64,000 bases of DNA. It comes from Clostridiales bacterium (GTDB lineage Bacteria; Bacillota; Clostridia; Saccharofermentanales; Saccharofermentanaceae). Location: the NCBI GenBank assembly GCA_017428545.1, contig JAFRQR010000020.1, positions 310,001-374,000 of the forward strand. The letters run 5' to 3'. Shown here piece by piece: positions 1 to 9,564 of this stretch (position 1 is its first letter; each line of letters begins with the position of its first letter). Below the pieces are notes generated by a model, which saw only the letters and a program-made list of their open reading frames with translations, had not been told where the DNA came from and did no database searches. The translations under genes were made by a program, and so were the position numbers.

Positions 1-54
1 ATGAAAAAAAGCACAAAGAAGCCTCTTTCTAAGGAAAAGGAGGTGAAAGCATAA
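1..54 (+). CDS. C-terminal tail of an upstream gene (partial)
   Basis: Frame 1 is open from the window edge and ends in TAA at 52-54, which overlaps the ATG of the next gene (TAATG). The visible tail is very Lys-rich, as in cytosolic tails of membrane proteins. The ATG at position 1 is probably coincidental and the real gene begins upstream. The stop-start overlap suggests translational coupling with the YidC-sulfatase gene. No function can be assigned. Confidence 0.5.
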   Translation: MKKSTKKPLSKEKEVKA

Positions 55-2807
55 TGTCGTTTCTGTCATTTTTGTACCACCTTCTGATCACACCGCTGAT
101 GCTTCTGTTCGAAGTCATTTTCACGATCGCGAACAGACTGATCGGCAACGAAGGCCTTTCTATCATCGTGCTATCCATCGCCGTAAACTTTCTGGTACTT
201 CCGCTTTATAAAAGAGCCGACGAACTTCAGGCCGAAGAGCGTGATATCCAGGCGAAGATGGCATATCGTGTCAAAAGGATCAAGCAGACATTCAAAGGTA
301 ACGAACAGTTCCTGATGCTGCAGGAATACTACCGGATCAACAACTATAAGCCGGTCTACGCGCTGAAAAGCTCCGCTTCCCTTCTTCTTCAGATCCCGTT
401 CTTCATCGCGGCCTATAGGCTCCTTTCGGGAATGCAGAGCCTGCAGGGCATGTCCTTCGGATTCATCAAGGATCTCGGAAAAGAAGACGCGACCTTCATG
501 ATCGGATCATTTGCGGTCAACATCCTGCCGATCCTGATGACGCTCATTAACGTCCTGTCCGGTATCCTTTACACCAAAGGCCATCCGACGAAGGAAAAGA
601 TCCAGGTCTACGGTCTTGCGCTCGTATTCCTCATCCTTCTTTACCATTCTCCGGCGGGACTCGTTTTCTACTGGCTCCTCAACAATGTATTCTCGCTTGT
701 AAAGAACATCTTCTATAAGCTCAAAGATCCGAAGAAAATTCTCTTCCGCATATTTGCCCTGGCAGGCGCCGCGGTCCTGATCCATACCATCATAAGAAAC
801 GACTTAAATCTCCGCCAGAAGATCGTTCTTTCGATCGGATGCATCCTTCTGATACTGCCGTTTGTTCTTTCCTTCAAAAAGAACAAGACGGAGAAAAAAG
901 CACGTCCGAAGGATTATCTTACATTCCTTTTCGGCGCCATCTTCCTGACGCTTGTTACGGGTCTTCTGATCCCTTCTGCCGTCATCAGTTCCTCCGTCGA
1001 GGAATTCTTCAGCATCATTCATATTTCCGACCCGATCAATTACGTCATCCGGACACTTGTCATCGCAAGCGGAACATGGATCGTCTGGGGCAGTATCTTC
1101 TATTTCTTCATGAGCGATCGCAGTAAGTCCTTTTTCAGCGACGGTGTCTGGATATTAAGCGGAACGGCGATCCTCAACTACATGCTGTTCGGCACAAAAC
1201 TCGGCATCCTCTCGTCTGCTCTTCAGTACGAAAACAAACCGGTCTTTTCGGTATCGGAATACCTGATCAACACACTTGCTGTTCTTATTGCCGCTATCGT
1301 ATTGCATCTGGTCTATACGCATTTCCACAAGATCTCCAGGATCATCCTGATCGCCGGCTGCGTGGCCATTTTCCCGGTCGCACTCGGAAACATCAATATC
1401 ATCCGGGTCATTTACGATGCGAAGACGGAATACTACTTCCAATACATCGAAGGAAAAGAGCCTTCGTTTGAACTGAGCAAAGACGGCCGGAACGTCATCG
1501 TCCTGATGCTCGACCGCGCGCTGGGTCAGCAGGTTCCGTACATCATGAACGAAAAACCGGAGCTTGTCGAAAAGTTCGACGGCTTTACCTACTACCCGAA
1601 TACGATCTCCTTCGGCGGACACACAAACATGGCCTTACCGGCGCTTTTCGGCGGGTATGAGTATACTCCGGACCGCATTAACCAGCGAAACAGCGAGCTT
1701 CTCGTGGACAAGCACAACGAGGCAATTCGCGTCCTGCCGGTGCTTTTCGGCCAGAACGGATATGAGGTCACGATCTGCGATCCGAAGTACGCGGGATATT
1801 CCTGGGATCCGGATCTTTCGATCTACGACGACCATCCGGAATTTAACTGCTATATCACAGAAGGATACTATGACTATTTCGAAGATCAGGAAGAAGCGGG
1901 ATCGGCCATAGAACGTGTTGACACAGTCCGTAACCGTAACTTCTTCTTCTTCTCACTTATGAAGATCGCACCTGTCCTTCTGCAGGATACGATTTATGAT
2001 GAAGGCACTTACAATGAGGCGATCTCCAACGAAAGCCTCAATGTCTCAACCGCAACCGTCCAGAAAGTATCGGGCCCCAGCACCAGTGTCGGATATTATA
2101 CGGACTTCTTAAGTGCCTACTCGGTCCTTCAGCACATGAAGGACATGACGAAGATCGTCGACGGAAATAAGGATACTTTCCTCATGATGACCAACGATAC
2201 GACTCACAATGAGACGCTTCTTCAGGAGCCGGAATATACTCCTTCGCTGATCGTCGACAACACCGCTTATGACGCCGAAAACGCGGACCGGTTTACCCTG
2301 AACGGGGTCACCCTGGATATGTCCAGGCCGGTACAGATCGCACATTACCAGATCGATATGGCCGCGTTCCTCAAGCTCGGAGACTGGTTCGATTATTTAA
2401 GAGAGATGGGCGTTTACGACAATACCAGGATCATCCTCGTGTCCGATCACGGCTACAACATCAATACTCTCGGGGTGAGCTGCAACGATGAGGATATGGA
2501 AAGCTTTATGCCGCTTCTGATGGTCAAGGACTTTAACGCCACGGGCTTTACCGTCGCCGATGATTTCATGACGAATGCCGACACACCGACGATTGCGACA
2601 GCGGGCATTATCGAAAACCCGACCAACCCGTTTACCGGGCATGCGATCGATTCACTTCTCAAGGACGGTCCGCAGCTTATCTTATGTTCTGAGGATTGGA
2701 ATACATATCAGAACAACGGTAACACCTTCCTTCCGGGAAAATGGTTCCGTTTCGAAGGCATCGATCCAAAAGACGAGGACAACTGGTCATACGTTGACGA
2801 GCACTGA
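54..2807 (+). CDS. YidC/Oxa1-like insertase domain fused to a sulfatase/LTA-synthase-like domain
   Basis: A 917-residue polytopic membrane protein. Residues about 1-230 look like the conserved core of YidC/Oxa1 insertases: an N-terminal membrane segment, a charged cytosolic hairpin (EERDIQAKM) and later helices ending near 225. Residues about 235-460 add more hydrophobic segments. From about 480 to 900 there is an alkaline-phosphatase-superfamily domain of the sulfatase/LtaS/phosphoethanolamine-transferase kind: a metal-binding Asp in LMLDR (D487), a likely Thr nucleophile in GGHTNMA (T524) and SDHG (D798, H799). LtaS-like enzymes transfer headgroups onto surface glycans or lipids outside the cell. 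The YidC-like half may be a structural module rather than an insertase. The fold calls are firm and the substrate is unknown. Its start overlaps the upstream stop codon. Confidence 0.8.
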   Translation: MSFLSFLYHLLITPLMLLFEVIFTIANRLIGNEGLSIIVLSIAVNFLVLPLYKRADELQAEERDIQAKMAYRVKRIKQTFKGNEQFLMLQEYYRINNYKPVYALKSSASLLLQIPFFIAAYRLLSGMQSLQGMSFGFIKDLGKEDATFMIGSFAVNILPILMTLINVLSGILYTKGHPTKEKIQVYGLALVFLILLYHSPAGLVFYWLLNNVFSLVKNIFYKLKDPKKILFRIFALAGAAVLIHTIIRNDLNLRQKIVLSIGCILLILPFVLSFKKNKTEKKARPKDYLTFLFGAIFLTLVTGLLIPSAVISSSVEEFFSIIHISDPINYVIRTLVIASGTWIVWGSIFYFFMSDRSKSFFSDGVWILSGTAILNYMLFGTKLGILSSALQYENKPVFSVSEYLINTLAVLIAAIVLHLVYTHFHKISRIILIAGCVAIFPVALGNINIIRVIYDAKTEYYFQYIEGKEPSFELSKDGRNVIVLMLDRALGQQVPYIMNEKPELVEKFDGFTYYPNTISFGGHTNMALPALFGGYEYTPDRINQRNSELLVDKHNEAIRVLPVLFGQNGYEVTICDPKYAGYSWDPDLSIYDDHPEFNCYITEGYYDYFEDQEEAGSAIERVDTVRNRNFFFFSLMKIAPVLLQDTIYDEGTYNEAISNESLNVSTATVQKVSGPSTSVGYYTDFLSAYSVLQHMKDMTKIVDGNKDTFLMMTNDTTHNETLLQEPEYTPSLIVDNTAYDAENADRFTLNGVTLDMSRPVQIAHYQIDMAAFLKLGDWFDYLREMGVYDNTRIILVSDHGYNINTLGVSCNDEDMESFMPLLMVKDFNATGFTVADDFMTNADTPTIATAGIIENPTNPFTGHAIDSLLKDGPQLILCSEDWNTYQNNGNTFLPGKWFRFEGIDPKDEDNWSYVDEH

Positions 2808-2864
2808 TCCCGCCTGAAAAGCACCGGTCCCGCAACTGAATACTGCTAAAGAAAAAAGTGACGG

Positions 2865-5216
2865 TCATTCTTTTATGACCGTCACTTTTCCATGTGCACC
2901 GTCTACGGTGATCCTATCCCCGGTCTTTATGACCGTCGTGGCATTGCCGCATCCGACGACGGCCGGGATGCCGAATTCTCTTGCCACGATCGCGGCATGC
3001 GAAAGCGGAGCACCGATGTCGGTGACGACTGCCGCAACCTTCGGAAAAGCAAGCGTCCAGCCGATGTTCGTGGCCGTCGTAACTAAGATGTCGCCCTTTT
3101 CGATCTGATCGATATCGGCTGTCGAAAGGATCACTTTCGCTTTACCGGTGACGACACCTGCCGCACCCGGGAAACCGGAAACATCCGAGTCACCCTCGGC
3201 TTCGCTTCTATCGAGATCCGCCACGAAATAGTCCGTTCTGCGGTTAGGATCCTTCATCCACTCACCGGGATCGAATCTTCCGATAATGAGGTTCGGGAAA
3301 GGCGGATAGGTCAGGTATCTCTCGTACGTTTTCTTTCTTTCGGAGATCCGTCGAAGCATGCTCTCATCCCCGGAAAGAAGCGCAAACATCTCCTTATACA
3401 TCAGGAAGAAACAGTCATCCCCGATACCGTTGAGAACTCCCGCGCGCCGGATATACTCTCTGAATACGCAGAAGATCCGAACGCCCTTACTTCGTATCTC
3501 TTCGCGGAAAGCATTCGCGTTTTTATACTTGGCGATCTGTTTATCGGCCCACTTCGCTTTACGCGGATACTTCTCCTTAAACTCCGCAAGTACCTCGGCA
3601 AAAGCCTGTTCCTGGGACTTGAGCATCGCGTGAAGGTCCGCGCCCGAAGCTTTCAGCTGCTCGATGGCATTATCCGGGAAAGACGGATCCTCATAAGGAT
3701 GCGGTTCCATCAGTTCCATCTCATTTATCGAGCGGTGCCCGCAGATCCTTACATACTCTTCTTTACTGAGTTTTCCGGAAAGTACATCCTCGAGAAGCAG
3801 CATCGGCTTCATGGACTCGACCACGCCGACACAGCCTCCGAGCAGGCGGTTCGCCATATCTTCTCCCGCGACCTTTCCTAGTTTTTTCCTTGTTCCGAAC
3901 AGCGGCACCAGCTTCATCCCCGACTCGGCAAGGATCGCCGCAAGGCCGTCGTTCAGAGCCGGAAGAAGCACGTCGTCCCAGTACTTCATAAGTTCCCCGG
4001 AACTTCCGATCCCATGGATCGTCTCGATATGTTTTTCGCAGATCTCCGTAAGCTCCTCGATCATGCGGTGCTTTTCCTTCCGGGAAAGCTTTGACTTATT
4101 CTTCGGAAAGATGAGTTTCCACAGATTCTTGAGGAATGCTTTTTTATTGAATGGAGAGATCGGCCGCGAAACGCCCTGTGGAATATTGCCGGTCAGTTCT
4201 TTTGTCATCTCATAGGCTTCCTCTTCGCTCTTTCCGAACGACACCAGCACCGACGCGATCACGGATACATTCATATATGCCTGCCCGCAGATGCATTCGA
4301 GCCAGTCCGGGATCCCCAGCATCTCGTTGATCTTTTCCAGGACGCTAAAGGTCATCGGAGAGACCGGCTTCATGAAGATCTCGCCGACGTTCGTTCGGGT
4401 CAGAAGTTTCTTCCCCGACATACTGCCGTTCACTTCAAATGTTGCCATGTCGATCCTCTGAAGCGTCGTAATCGGGCGCGCCTGCAGGATATAAACTTTA
4501 CCTCCCGAGACCGCCCACTCGATATCCATCGGGACACCGTAATATCTTCTTATGCTCTGACAGTATTTCCCGAGTTTTTTCGAAAAGCACTTAAATTCCT
4601 CAGGTCCTTCGTAACTGTATTTGATTGCGCCGATCCGAAATTCGCTCGCATTCGCGTTACCGGAAACAAGTTGTTCGCCTTCTCCATGCACGTAGCTTCC
4701 GACCAGTTGGTCATCCGCGCCTGTGATCGGATCCGACGTGAACACCACGCCTGCAAATTCGGGACGGACAAACTTCTGGATCACGACTCCGATGCCGAGG
4801 TCTTCCTGCTGAAAAGAACCTTCGTATTCTTTAACCGTCTCGGATCCGCAGGACGCGATGACTTTCCGGAGTGCATCCTCTATGTCCTTCTTATTTACGT
4901 CTGTTACGGTCTCGTACTGCCCCGCAAACGAAGCTTTTTCGCCATCTTCGTTGATCGCCGAAGACCGGACGGCATAGGTAGATTTTTCATCCAGAGAGGC
5001 GATCAGCGCATCGATCTCCTCCTTTGCCTCCTTCTTAACGGAGCTGCCCTCAAAAGCCCTGCAGGAGACCGCGTAGCCGAAAGGCACATTGACCTTAAGG
5101 TCAGTCATCATACGCGACAGCGACAAAGCCTTGCCGCCGATCAGTGCTTTTCGATCCGCGGGGACCTGATCCAGCGGGAATACATATGTGTTTTTCATGC
5201 CATTACTCATTGTCAT
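2865..5216 (-). CDS. PEP/pyruvate-binding phosphotransferase (PEP-synthase / rifampin-phosphotransferase-like)
   Basis: 783 residues. The N-terminal third matches the PPDK/PEP-synthase ATP-binding domain (IGGKALSLSRM near residue 27; YAVRSSAINEDG near 80; EFAGVVFTSDP near 155; DIEWAV and ILQARPITT near 240). The C-terminus is the swivelling phosphohistidine domain with catalytic His in GAPLSHAAIVAREFGIPAVVG. The divergent middle replaces the pyruvate-binding barrel, as in rifampin phosphotransferase (Rph) and related drug-phosphorylating enzymes. This is known for the family, but the substrate here is unproven. ATGA overlap with the upstream TetR gene makes a two-gene operon, so ligand-induced expression is likely. 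Minus-strand neighbour of a plus-strand membrane gene. Confidence 0.8.
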   Translation of the reverse strand: MTMSNGMKNTYVFPLDQVPADRKALIGGKALSLSRMMTDLKVNVPFGYAVSCRAFEGSSVKKEAKEEIDALIASLDEKSTYAVRSSAINEDGEKASFAGQYETVTDVNKKDIEDALRKVIASCGSETVKEYEGSFQQEDLGIGVVIQKFVRPEFAGVVFTSDPITGADDQLVGSYVHGEGEQLVSGNANASEFRIGAIKYSYEGPEEFKCFSKKLGKYCQSIRRYYGVPMDIEWAVSGGKVYILQARPITTLQRIDMATFEVNGSMSGKKLLTRTNVGEIFMKPVSPMTFSVLEKINEMLGIPDWLECICGQAYMNVSVIASVLVSFGKSEEEAYEMTKELTGNIPQGVSRPISPFNKKAFLKNLWKLIFPKNKSKLSRKEKHRMIEELTEICEKHIETIHGIGSSGELMKYWDDVLLPALNDGLAAILAESGMKLVPLFGTRKKLGKVAGEDMANRLLGGCVGVVESMKPMLLLEDVLSGKLSKEEYVRICGHRSINEMELMEPHPYEDPSFPDNAIEQLKASGADLHAMLKSQEQAFAEVLAEFKEKYPRKAKWADKQIAKYKNANAFREEIRSKGVRIFCVFREYIRRAGVLNGIGDDCFFLMYKEMFALLSGDESMLRRISERKKTYERYLTYPPFPNLIIGRFDPGEWMKDPNRRTDYFVADLDRSEAEGDSDVSGFPGAAGVVTGKAKVILSTADIDQIEKGDILVTTATNIGWTLAFPKVAAVVTDIGAPLSHAAIVAREFGIPAVVGCGNATTVIKTGDRITVDGAHGKVTVIKE

Positions 5217-5797
5217 TTATCCTCACTCAGAAGAAGATCCACACGCATGTCGATGTACTTCTTCAGCTGTTTTTTGTCGTCGAGATCGATGCCGAAATCG
5301 CGCTTGATGTCGTCTTTTCTGTATAAAATGAGCTGCATCATCGTGGAGAGCTCGTAGGCAATAAGCTTACATTCCTTTTCGGTCTTCCTGTTGCCGTAGT
5401 GTTTCTTGACATACGGGTACGAGAACGACTGGTGCCCCAGATTCCGCTTGAAAAGCACGCTGGGCGTGATCGCTTTGTTGAATTTGGGGTTTTCGACCAG
5501 GCACTCGGCGATGATATAGTGGATCTCTTTAAGGAAGGTCTTCGGCGGAAGGTCCTTCTTCATAAGCTCCGCTACATTCTTTTCTTCCAGGAATTTGAAA
5601 TACTGTTTCTGAAACGTCAGGTAGATAAGATTCTCCCTGCTTTCGAAACAATAGTTGATCATGGAGGGCTTCACTCCTGCCCGCGCCGCGATCTCCCGGG
5701 ACGTCACCTGAAGCGGATCTTCTTTTTCTTCCATAAGCGAAAAAATCGCGTCTATCAGCTGGTCTTTGGTGATTTGAAGTTTCTCGTCTTTGTTCAT
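5213..5797 (-). CDS. TetR/AcrR family transcriptional regulator
   Basis: 194 residues. An N-terminal HTH (about 10-55) includes TSREIAARAGVKPSMINYCF, the TetR signature, followed by a divergent all-helical ligand domain. The stop codon overlaps the ATG of the PEP-utilising enzyme gene (ATGA), so both are co-transcribed. A perfect 24-bp palindrome lies 29 bp upstream of the start and is the obvious operator, implying autorepression of the two-gene operon. The ligand is unknown. Given its partner, a xenobiotic or antibiotic is plausible (inference). Confidence 0.88.
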   Translation of the reverse strand: MNKDEKLQITKDQLIDAIFSLMEEKEDPLQVTSREIAARAGVKPSMINYCFESRENLIYLTFQKQYFKFLEEKNVAELMKKDLPPKTFLKEIHYIIAECLVENPKFNKAITPSVLFKRNLGHQSFSYPYVKKHYGNRKTEKECKLIAYELSTMMQLILYRKDDIKRDFGIDLDDKKQLKKYIDMRVDLLLSEDK

Positions 5798-5825
5798 TTC
5801 CGGTTGTCCTTTGACACTTAAAAAA

Positions 5826-5849
5826 CATTATTGAACGCGTTCAATAATG
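5826..5849. promoter_or_regulatory. Perfect 24-bp palindrome, probable TetR operator
   Basis: Two perfect 12-base arms (half-site CATTATTGAACG) meet without spacer. The site lies between the TetR gene start at 5797 and the divergent membrane gene at 6042. Position and symmetry fit an operator of the adjacent TetR protein. Confidence 0.8.
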
Positions 5850-5888
5850 TGAGTATATCATCACCCCCCTGCGCTTTTCAAGAAGCAT

Positions 5889-5919
5889 TTCAAAATATTA
5901 AGCAAATTAATATTTTGAA
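5889..5919. repeat. AT-rich inverted repeat in the divergent intergenic region
   Basis: Perfect 12-bp arms TTCAAAATATTA and TAATATTTTGAA flank a 7-base loop. No T-run follows, so a terminator is unlikely. It could be a second regulator site for either divergent gene. The rest of 5850-6041 shows no gene. Confidence 0.55.
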
Positions 5920-6041
5920 TGAAATGTTCGGGATTATGCCGCAAGTTAAAGAAAGTATTAATTCTACTATTGTTCTCTTGAAGCGGAAAAAGCGCGGTGA
6001 TTAAATAACAGGTAAGGGAAACAAAAAGGGGTAGTGATTCT

Positions 6042-6647
6042 GTGGAGATCAAGTGGAAAAAGAAAGAAGAACTGGTCCGGGAGCCGAAATCTTATCCGCT
6101 TCCGGAATTGTTCGCGATGGCGGCACTTGTGTCGCTTCTCGGCTTTCTGACCGAAAACACCTGGATGCTCGTCAGATCCGGATTTATCGATAACCGCAAT
6201 ATGAATCTGCCGTTTCTTCTCGGCTATGGTCTCGCCGTCGTCGGCATGTATCTTCTGATCGGCACACCGAAAAAAGGACACTACGTGCTTTACTTCACAC
6301 TCGTCTTTCTCTTCGTATCCTTAGGCGAGATCCTTCTGGGCTTCGCCGTCGAAAAGTTCTGTGGCTTCTACTACTGGGATTACACGAATCTTCCGATGCA
6401 TCTGACACGCTACACGAGCTTCTTTACGAGCCTCGGTTTTTCTACGATCATCACGCTTTTCATGCACTATTGCTATGAGCCGCTCATGGAATTCTTCCAT
6501 AAAAAGATGACTCCCCGTGCCAAGCGCGTCGCCGTTATCGTATTTGTACTCTTGCTTTTGGATATGTTCTACAGTTTCCACCTGATGAAACAGGCGCAGG
6601 ACATAAACCGTGCCTGGAAGATCTACCTGCACGCCCCGCATCTGTGA
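6042..6647 (+). CDS. Five-helix membrane protein, CmpB/putative ABC-transporter type IV-like
   Basis: 201 residues with about five hydrophobic segments and a charged N-terminus. The pattern FLLGYGLAVVGMYLL followed later by GEILLGFAVEKF and YYWDYTNLP resembles the CmpB-like family of Firmicute membrane proteins (PF06541-type; assignment from memory). The start is GTG at 6042, preceded by an AAAGGGG-like ribosome site. No transport partner is nearby, so a transporter role is not supported. Divergent from the TetR operon and may share its control region. Confidence 0.6.
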   Translation: MEIKWKKKEELVREPKSYPLPELFAMAALVSLLGFLTENTWMLVRSGFIDNRNMNLPFLLGYGLAVVGMYLLIGTPKKGHYVLYFTLVFLFVSLGEILLGFAVEKFCGFYYWDYTNLPMHLTRYTSFFTSLGFSTIITLFMHYCYEPLMEFFHKKMTPRAKRVAVIVFVLLLLDMFYSFHLMKQAQDINRAWKIYLHAPHL

Positions 6648-6694
6648 CATATAAAACGGAAAAACCTGTGAAAAAACAAAACGGATGAACCGGA

Positions 6695-7306
6695 TCAGTA
6701 ATCCTCTTCGTCGTCCTCGTCTTCCTCGTCAATAATGCCTGCAGCGATCTCGCTGTCCTGTTCTTCGCACATTCTCGCTTTATCTCTAAGCGGAAGGATA
6801 TATACAAGAAGGACCAGTGCCCAGATCGCGGTCAGGAAAAAGACCGTAAGGACAGCCGTAAATTTCGTTAAGATCAGAGCGATGAGAAGGGCCAGAATGA
6901 TCACCACATAATAAATAAGTCTCGAGATCTGGAACTCAAACATCGCCACGTGGGATTTCTTTCTGACACCGGAAAGACTCAGGATCGCCGTAGCAACAAA
7001 GCTGATGATAAAGATCGCGACACCATAGATGAAGATACTGACGCAGATCAAAAGCTTCGTGAGCATATCAGCGGAATGGCCGATCAGAAGACGGCTCCAG
7101 CTGAAGGCTGAACTTGCATCTGCTTCTTCGTTGAGAGTTCCGACATCGATGAAGCGGCTGCTCAGCTTTCCGGTTCCGGATTTCAGCTCATAGGAAAAAA
7201 GAACAGACAAGACCGCGCATCCTAAAAGGATCAGCACAAAAAAACCAAGTCGGCGAAGTGCCGCACTTCTCTGCTTTTGTATTTTCAGCTCGTTCTTTGA
7301 AGTCAT
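6695..7306 (-). CDS. Membrane protein with acidic C-terminal tail, unknown function
   Basis: 203 residues. A basic N-terminus is followed by a hydrophobic helix at about 20-42, a second near 80-110 and a helix pair near 130-165. The protein ends in a very acidic Asp/Glu-rich tail of about 20 residues. No enzymatic motif is visible. Convergent with the gene ending at 6647. The 7307-7564 gap upstream contains the control region of the following lipoprotein gene. Confidence 0.65.
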   Translation of the reverse strand: MTSKNELKIQKQRSAALRRLGFFVLILLGCAVLSVLFSYELKSGTGKLSSRFIDVGTLNEEADASSAFSWSRLLIGHSADMLTKLLICVSIFIYGVAIFIISFVATAILSLSGVRKKSHVAMFEFQISRLIYYVVIILALLIALILTKFTAVLTVFFLTAIWALVLLVYILPLRDKARMCEEQDSEIAAGIIDEEDEDDEEDY

Positions 7307-7564
7307 GTCTTTAAATCTCCCTCAATATACTTTACACGAAATATCGCGCTCGTCAAGATTTATATACATCACAATTTCATTTCCCGGTTCTACCTTCCGG
7401 ACAAGGATAAATATCATTTTTTTGTCTTACCCCATAAGAATAATATTAATAAGGCGCTCCAAAAGTGACAGTTTCTTTATCTAAAACCGTTTGACGAAGT
7501 GGTACTATTGCTAAGAACAAAGTGCCGTGGTCGTGCATGGCACGAGAAAAAAGGAGGCTATATC

Positions 7565-8767
7565 ATGAAAAGAAACGCCTATAATACAACACTTTTAGCA
7601 TTGGTCGCATTCTGCTGTCTGTGTTCCGCATGCACCGGAGATCCGTCACAGGCAACGAACAGCGAAACGGAAACTACGGAGGCATCGATCACTATCGAGG
7701 ATGAAGATGAGATCATCACGCCGGATTTCTCCGACGAGTCCTCCGGCGACATCCTTCCCTCAGTAGAACCGACAACATCTGATGCAGATGTTCTCCCAAG
7801 TGACGTGGTTCCTTCCGATCCTCTCCAAGATCCGGTCACGGCTTCTGTCAAGCTCGGATCCGGTAACCTCGCCAACGGCGGCTTTGCCACCGGCGATGAA
7901 AAATACGTTTATTTCGTAAGCCACGGTTCTTCTGACCGGCTCAGCATCTTCCGCGAAGACCGCGCCACCGGTGAAAAGACCCAGATCTACCAGACCGTTC
8001 CGAAGGAGAATGTGATCCTCGATTGTCTGAACCTTTCCGGTAACACGCTCATTTTCCGTGAGAACCAGTCCGAGTCCGGAACATTTGCGATCTACAGCCT
8101 GGATCTTTCCTCTATGGAACCTTCCATGATCGCCGATGCCGACATCTCAAACGTAACTGTTTACAACGGAAATCTTTTCTACAGCAAGGACGGCAGCCTC
8201 GTAAGATCTGACCTCGACGGTAAAAACGAAAAGGCGCTGTTTACTTCCGAGCACTCTGCCACAACCGCAAGGATCGCATTTAGTATCGCTAACGATAAGA
8301 TCTATTTTGCGGATCCCGAGAATTTCGCCAACGGCGGCATGTTCTTCGGTAAGATCTATTCCATGGACCTCGACGGCAATAACAAGACCGAGATCCCGGC
8401 AGACGTGGAAGCTTGTAACGAAGACATCTTCTTTACCGACGGAAAAGTACTTTTCTTCTTCGGTAATACCGAATCCGACGGTTCCGGTTTTTATACCTGC
8501 AACGTAGACGGTAGCGGACTGGACATGGCAGCCAAGGCGGCCCCGACAGCAAGAAACATCTGTGGCAAGAACACTGTCACATGTGATTCTCACGAAGTCT
8601 ATGTCGACAAGGACGGAAACGGCGCCGAGCTTCTTTTTAACGAAGATATGGATTCTGCCGGTATCGTTCTTATCGGTGACGACATCTACTTCCTCGGCAA
8701 GGGAGACGGAAAGACCGTCACCAAAAGGATCTCCATCAGCGGCGCGAACGAGACCGTACTCGGATAA
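7565..8767 (+). CDS. DUF5050-type beta-propeller lipoprotein (paralog 1 of 3)
   Basis: 400 residues. The start at 7565 is chosen because AAGGAGG lies 7-8 bases upstream and gives a clean lipoprotein signal ending LCSAC. An S/T/D/E-rich linker (about 25-95) is followed by repeated propeller-like units such as VRSDLDGKNEKALF and SMDLDGNNKTEI, characteristic of DUF5050/prolow-density-receptor-like repeats. Expected location is the outer face of the membrane, with a binding or sensing role. Close paralogs lie at 21046-22308 and 25215-26432. The word AAGTGACAG at 7463 recurs upstream of all three. Plus-strand, probably monocistronic. Confidence 0.8.
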   Translation: MKRNAYNTTLLALVAFCCLCSACTGDPSQATNSETETTEASITIEDEDEIITPDFSDESSGDILPSVEPTTSDADVLPSDVVPSDPLQDPVTASVKLGSGNLANGGFATGDEKYVYFVSHGSSDRLSIFREDRATGEKTQIYQTVPKENVILDCLNLSGNTLIFRENQSESGTFAIYSLDLSSMEPSMIADADISNVTVYNGNLFYSKDGSLVRSDLDGKNEKALFTSEHSATTARIAFSIANDKIYFADPENFANGGMFFGKIYSMDLDGNNKTEIPADVEACNEDIFFTDGKVLFFFGNTESDGSGFYTCNVDGSGLDMAAKAAPTARNICGKNTVTCDSHEVYVDKDGNGAELLFNEDMDSAGIVLIGDDIYFLGKGDGKTVTKRISISGANETVLG

Positions 8768-8797
8768 GCCCTGAAATAAATAAATCTCATCCCGTGA

Positions 8798-8806
8798 TGG
8801 TATAAT
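8798..8806 (+). promoter_or_regulatory. Extended -10 promoter for the following lipoprotein
   Basis: TGGTATAAT is an extended -10 element (TGn plus perfect TATAAT) 47 bases before the ATG at 8853. No good -35 is seen, as is common for extended -10 promoters. A GCAGTT/AACTGC mini-hairpin follows directly. Confidence 0.55.
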
Positions 8807-8852
8807 GCAGTTAGAAACTGCAGATAAATGAAATCACAAAGGAGGAGAATGT

Positions 8853-9464
8853 ATGACGAAGGTGAAAAGGATCATCATCGGAATACTTCTCCTCTCTTTT
8901 TGTCTTACTTCTTTCGGCTGCAAAAAGAAAAAAGAAGCATTTAACCATGAGGTACTGCGCGCCGCCGCAAAGAGTTACGGTGCAACAGAACTTGAAGATC
9001 TCGATTCACTTTTGGAAAAGATGAAATTCTTCGAAGTCGAAGGCGGGATCTATTACACAGCCGCCGATGAATCCGAAGCGCAGATCATGTATGACCAGGT
9101 CATCAACCCGATCAACGAATATCCTGATTGTCACGCAAAAGAGTGCACGGTCTTTTTTTCTAAAGACGATGAGAAAGACCATCTTTATATCCTTCTGTTT
9201 ACGACAAAAAAAGAGATCACCGCGAAGAAGATCTATGAAGTGATGGCACAAAGCGGAGACTTCGAAAATGTTTCGTCCGGCGAAAAAGACGGATATGAAT
9301 ATACCCTCCAATATGAGGACGATGGCTGGATATCCGGAAGAGGATATTACAGAAAAGGAACCCGGATCGCCATGATCCACATGTACTCTAATGACGGTGA
9401 TTATTCCGGGGACTTCGAAGATCTCATCGAGGATATCGGACTTCTCTCTCCCGAAAACGCATAA
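8853..9464 (+). CDS. Small lipoprotein of unknown function
   Basis: 203 residues. The signal peptide has a hydrophobic core (IIIGILLLSFCLTS) and a lipobox ending FGC at about Cys23, followed by a Lys-rich stretch. The mature part is a compact alpha/beta sequence with YYTAADESEA and FSKDDEKDHLYILLF, resembling small secreted lipoproteins of clostridia with no assigned function. AAAGGAGGAG precedes the ATG. It has its own promoter and lies 85 bases after the DUF5050 lipoprotein. Confidence 0.7.
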   Translation: MTKVKRIIIGILLLSFCLTSFGCKKKKEAFNHEVLRAAAKSYGATELEDLDSLLEKMKFFEVEGGIYYTAADESEAQIMYDQVINPINEYPDCHAKECTVFFSKDDEKDHLYILLFTTKKEITAKKIYEVMAQSGDFENVSSGEKDGYEYTLQYEDDGWISGRGYYRKGTRIAMIHMYSNDGDYSGDFEDLIEDIGLLSPENA

Positions 9465-9564
9465 GATTTCCGACTTATTGTCTCCCGAAATGCTTGTTTT
9501 TGTTGACGTACTAGCATGTTATATGTTTTTATGGTCTTGGGGATGAGAAAGTAGAGGTTGGTTT

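Noticed and set aside
7499..7564. N-terminal extension of the first DUF5050 lipoprotein
   Set aside because: It would bury the lipoprotein signal and run across the AAGGAGG site; ATG 7565 is better.
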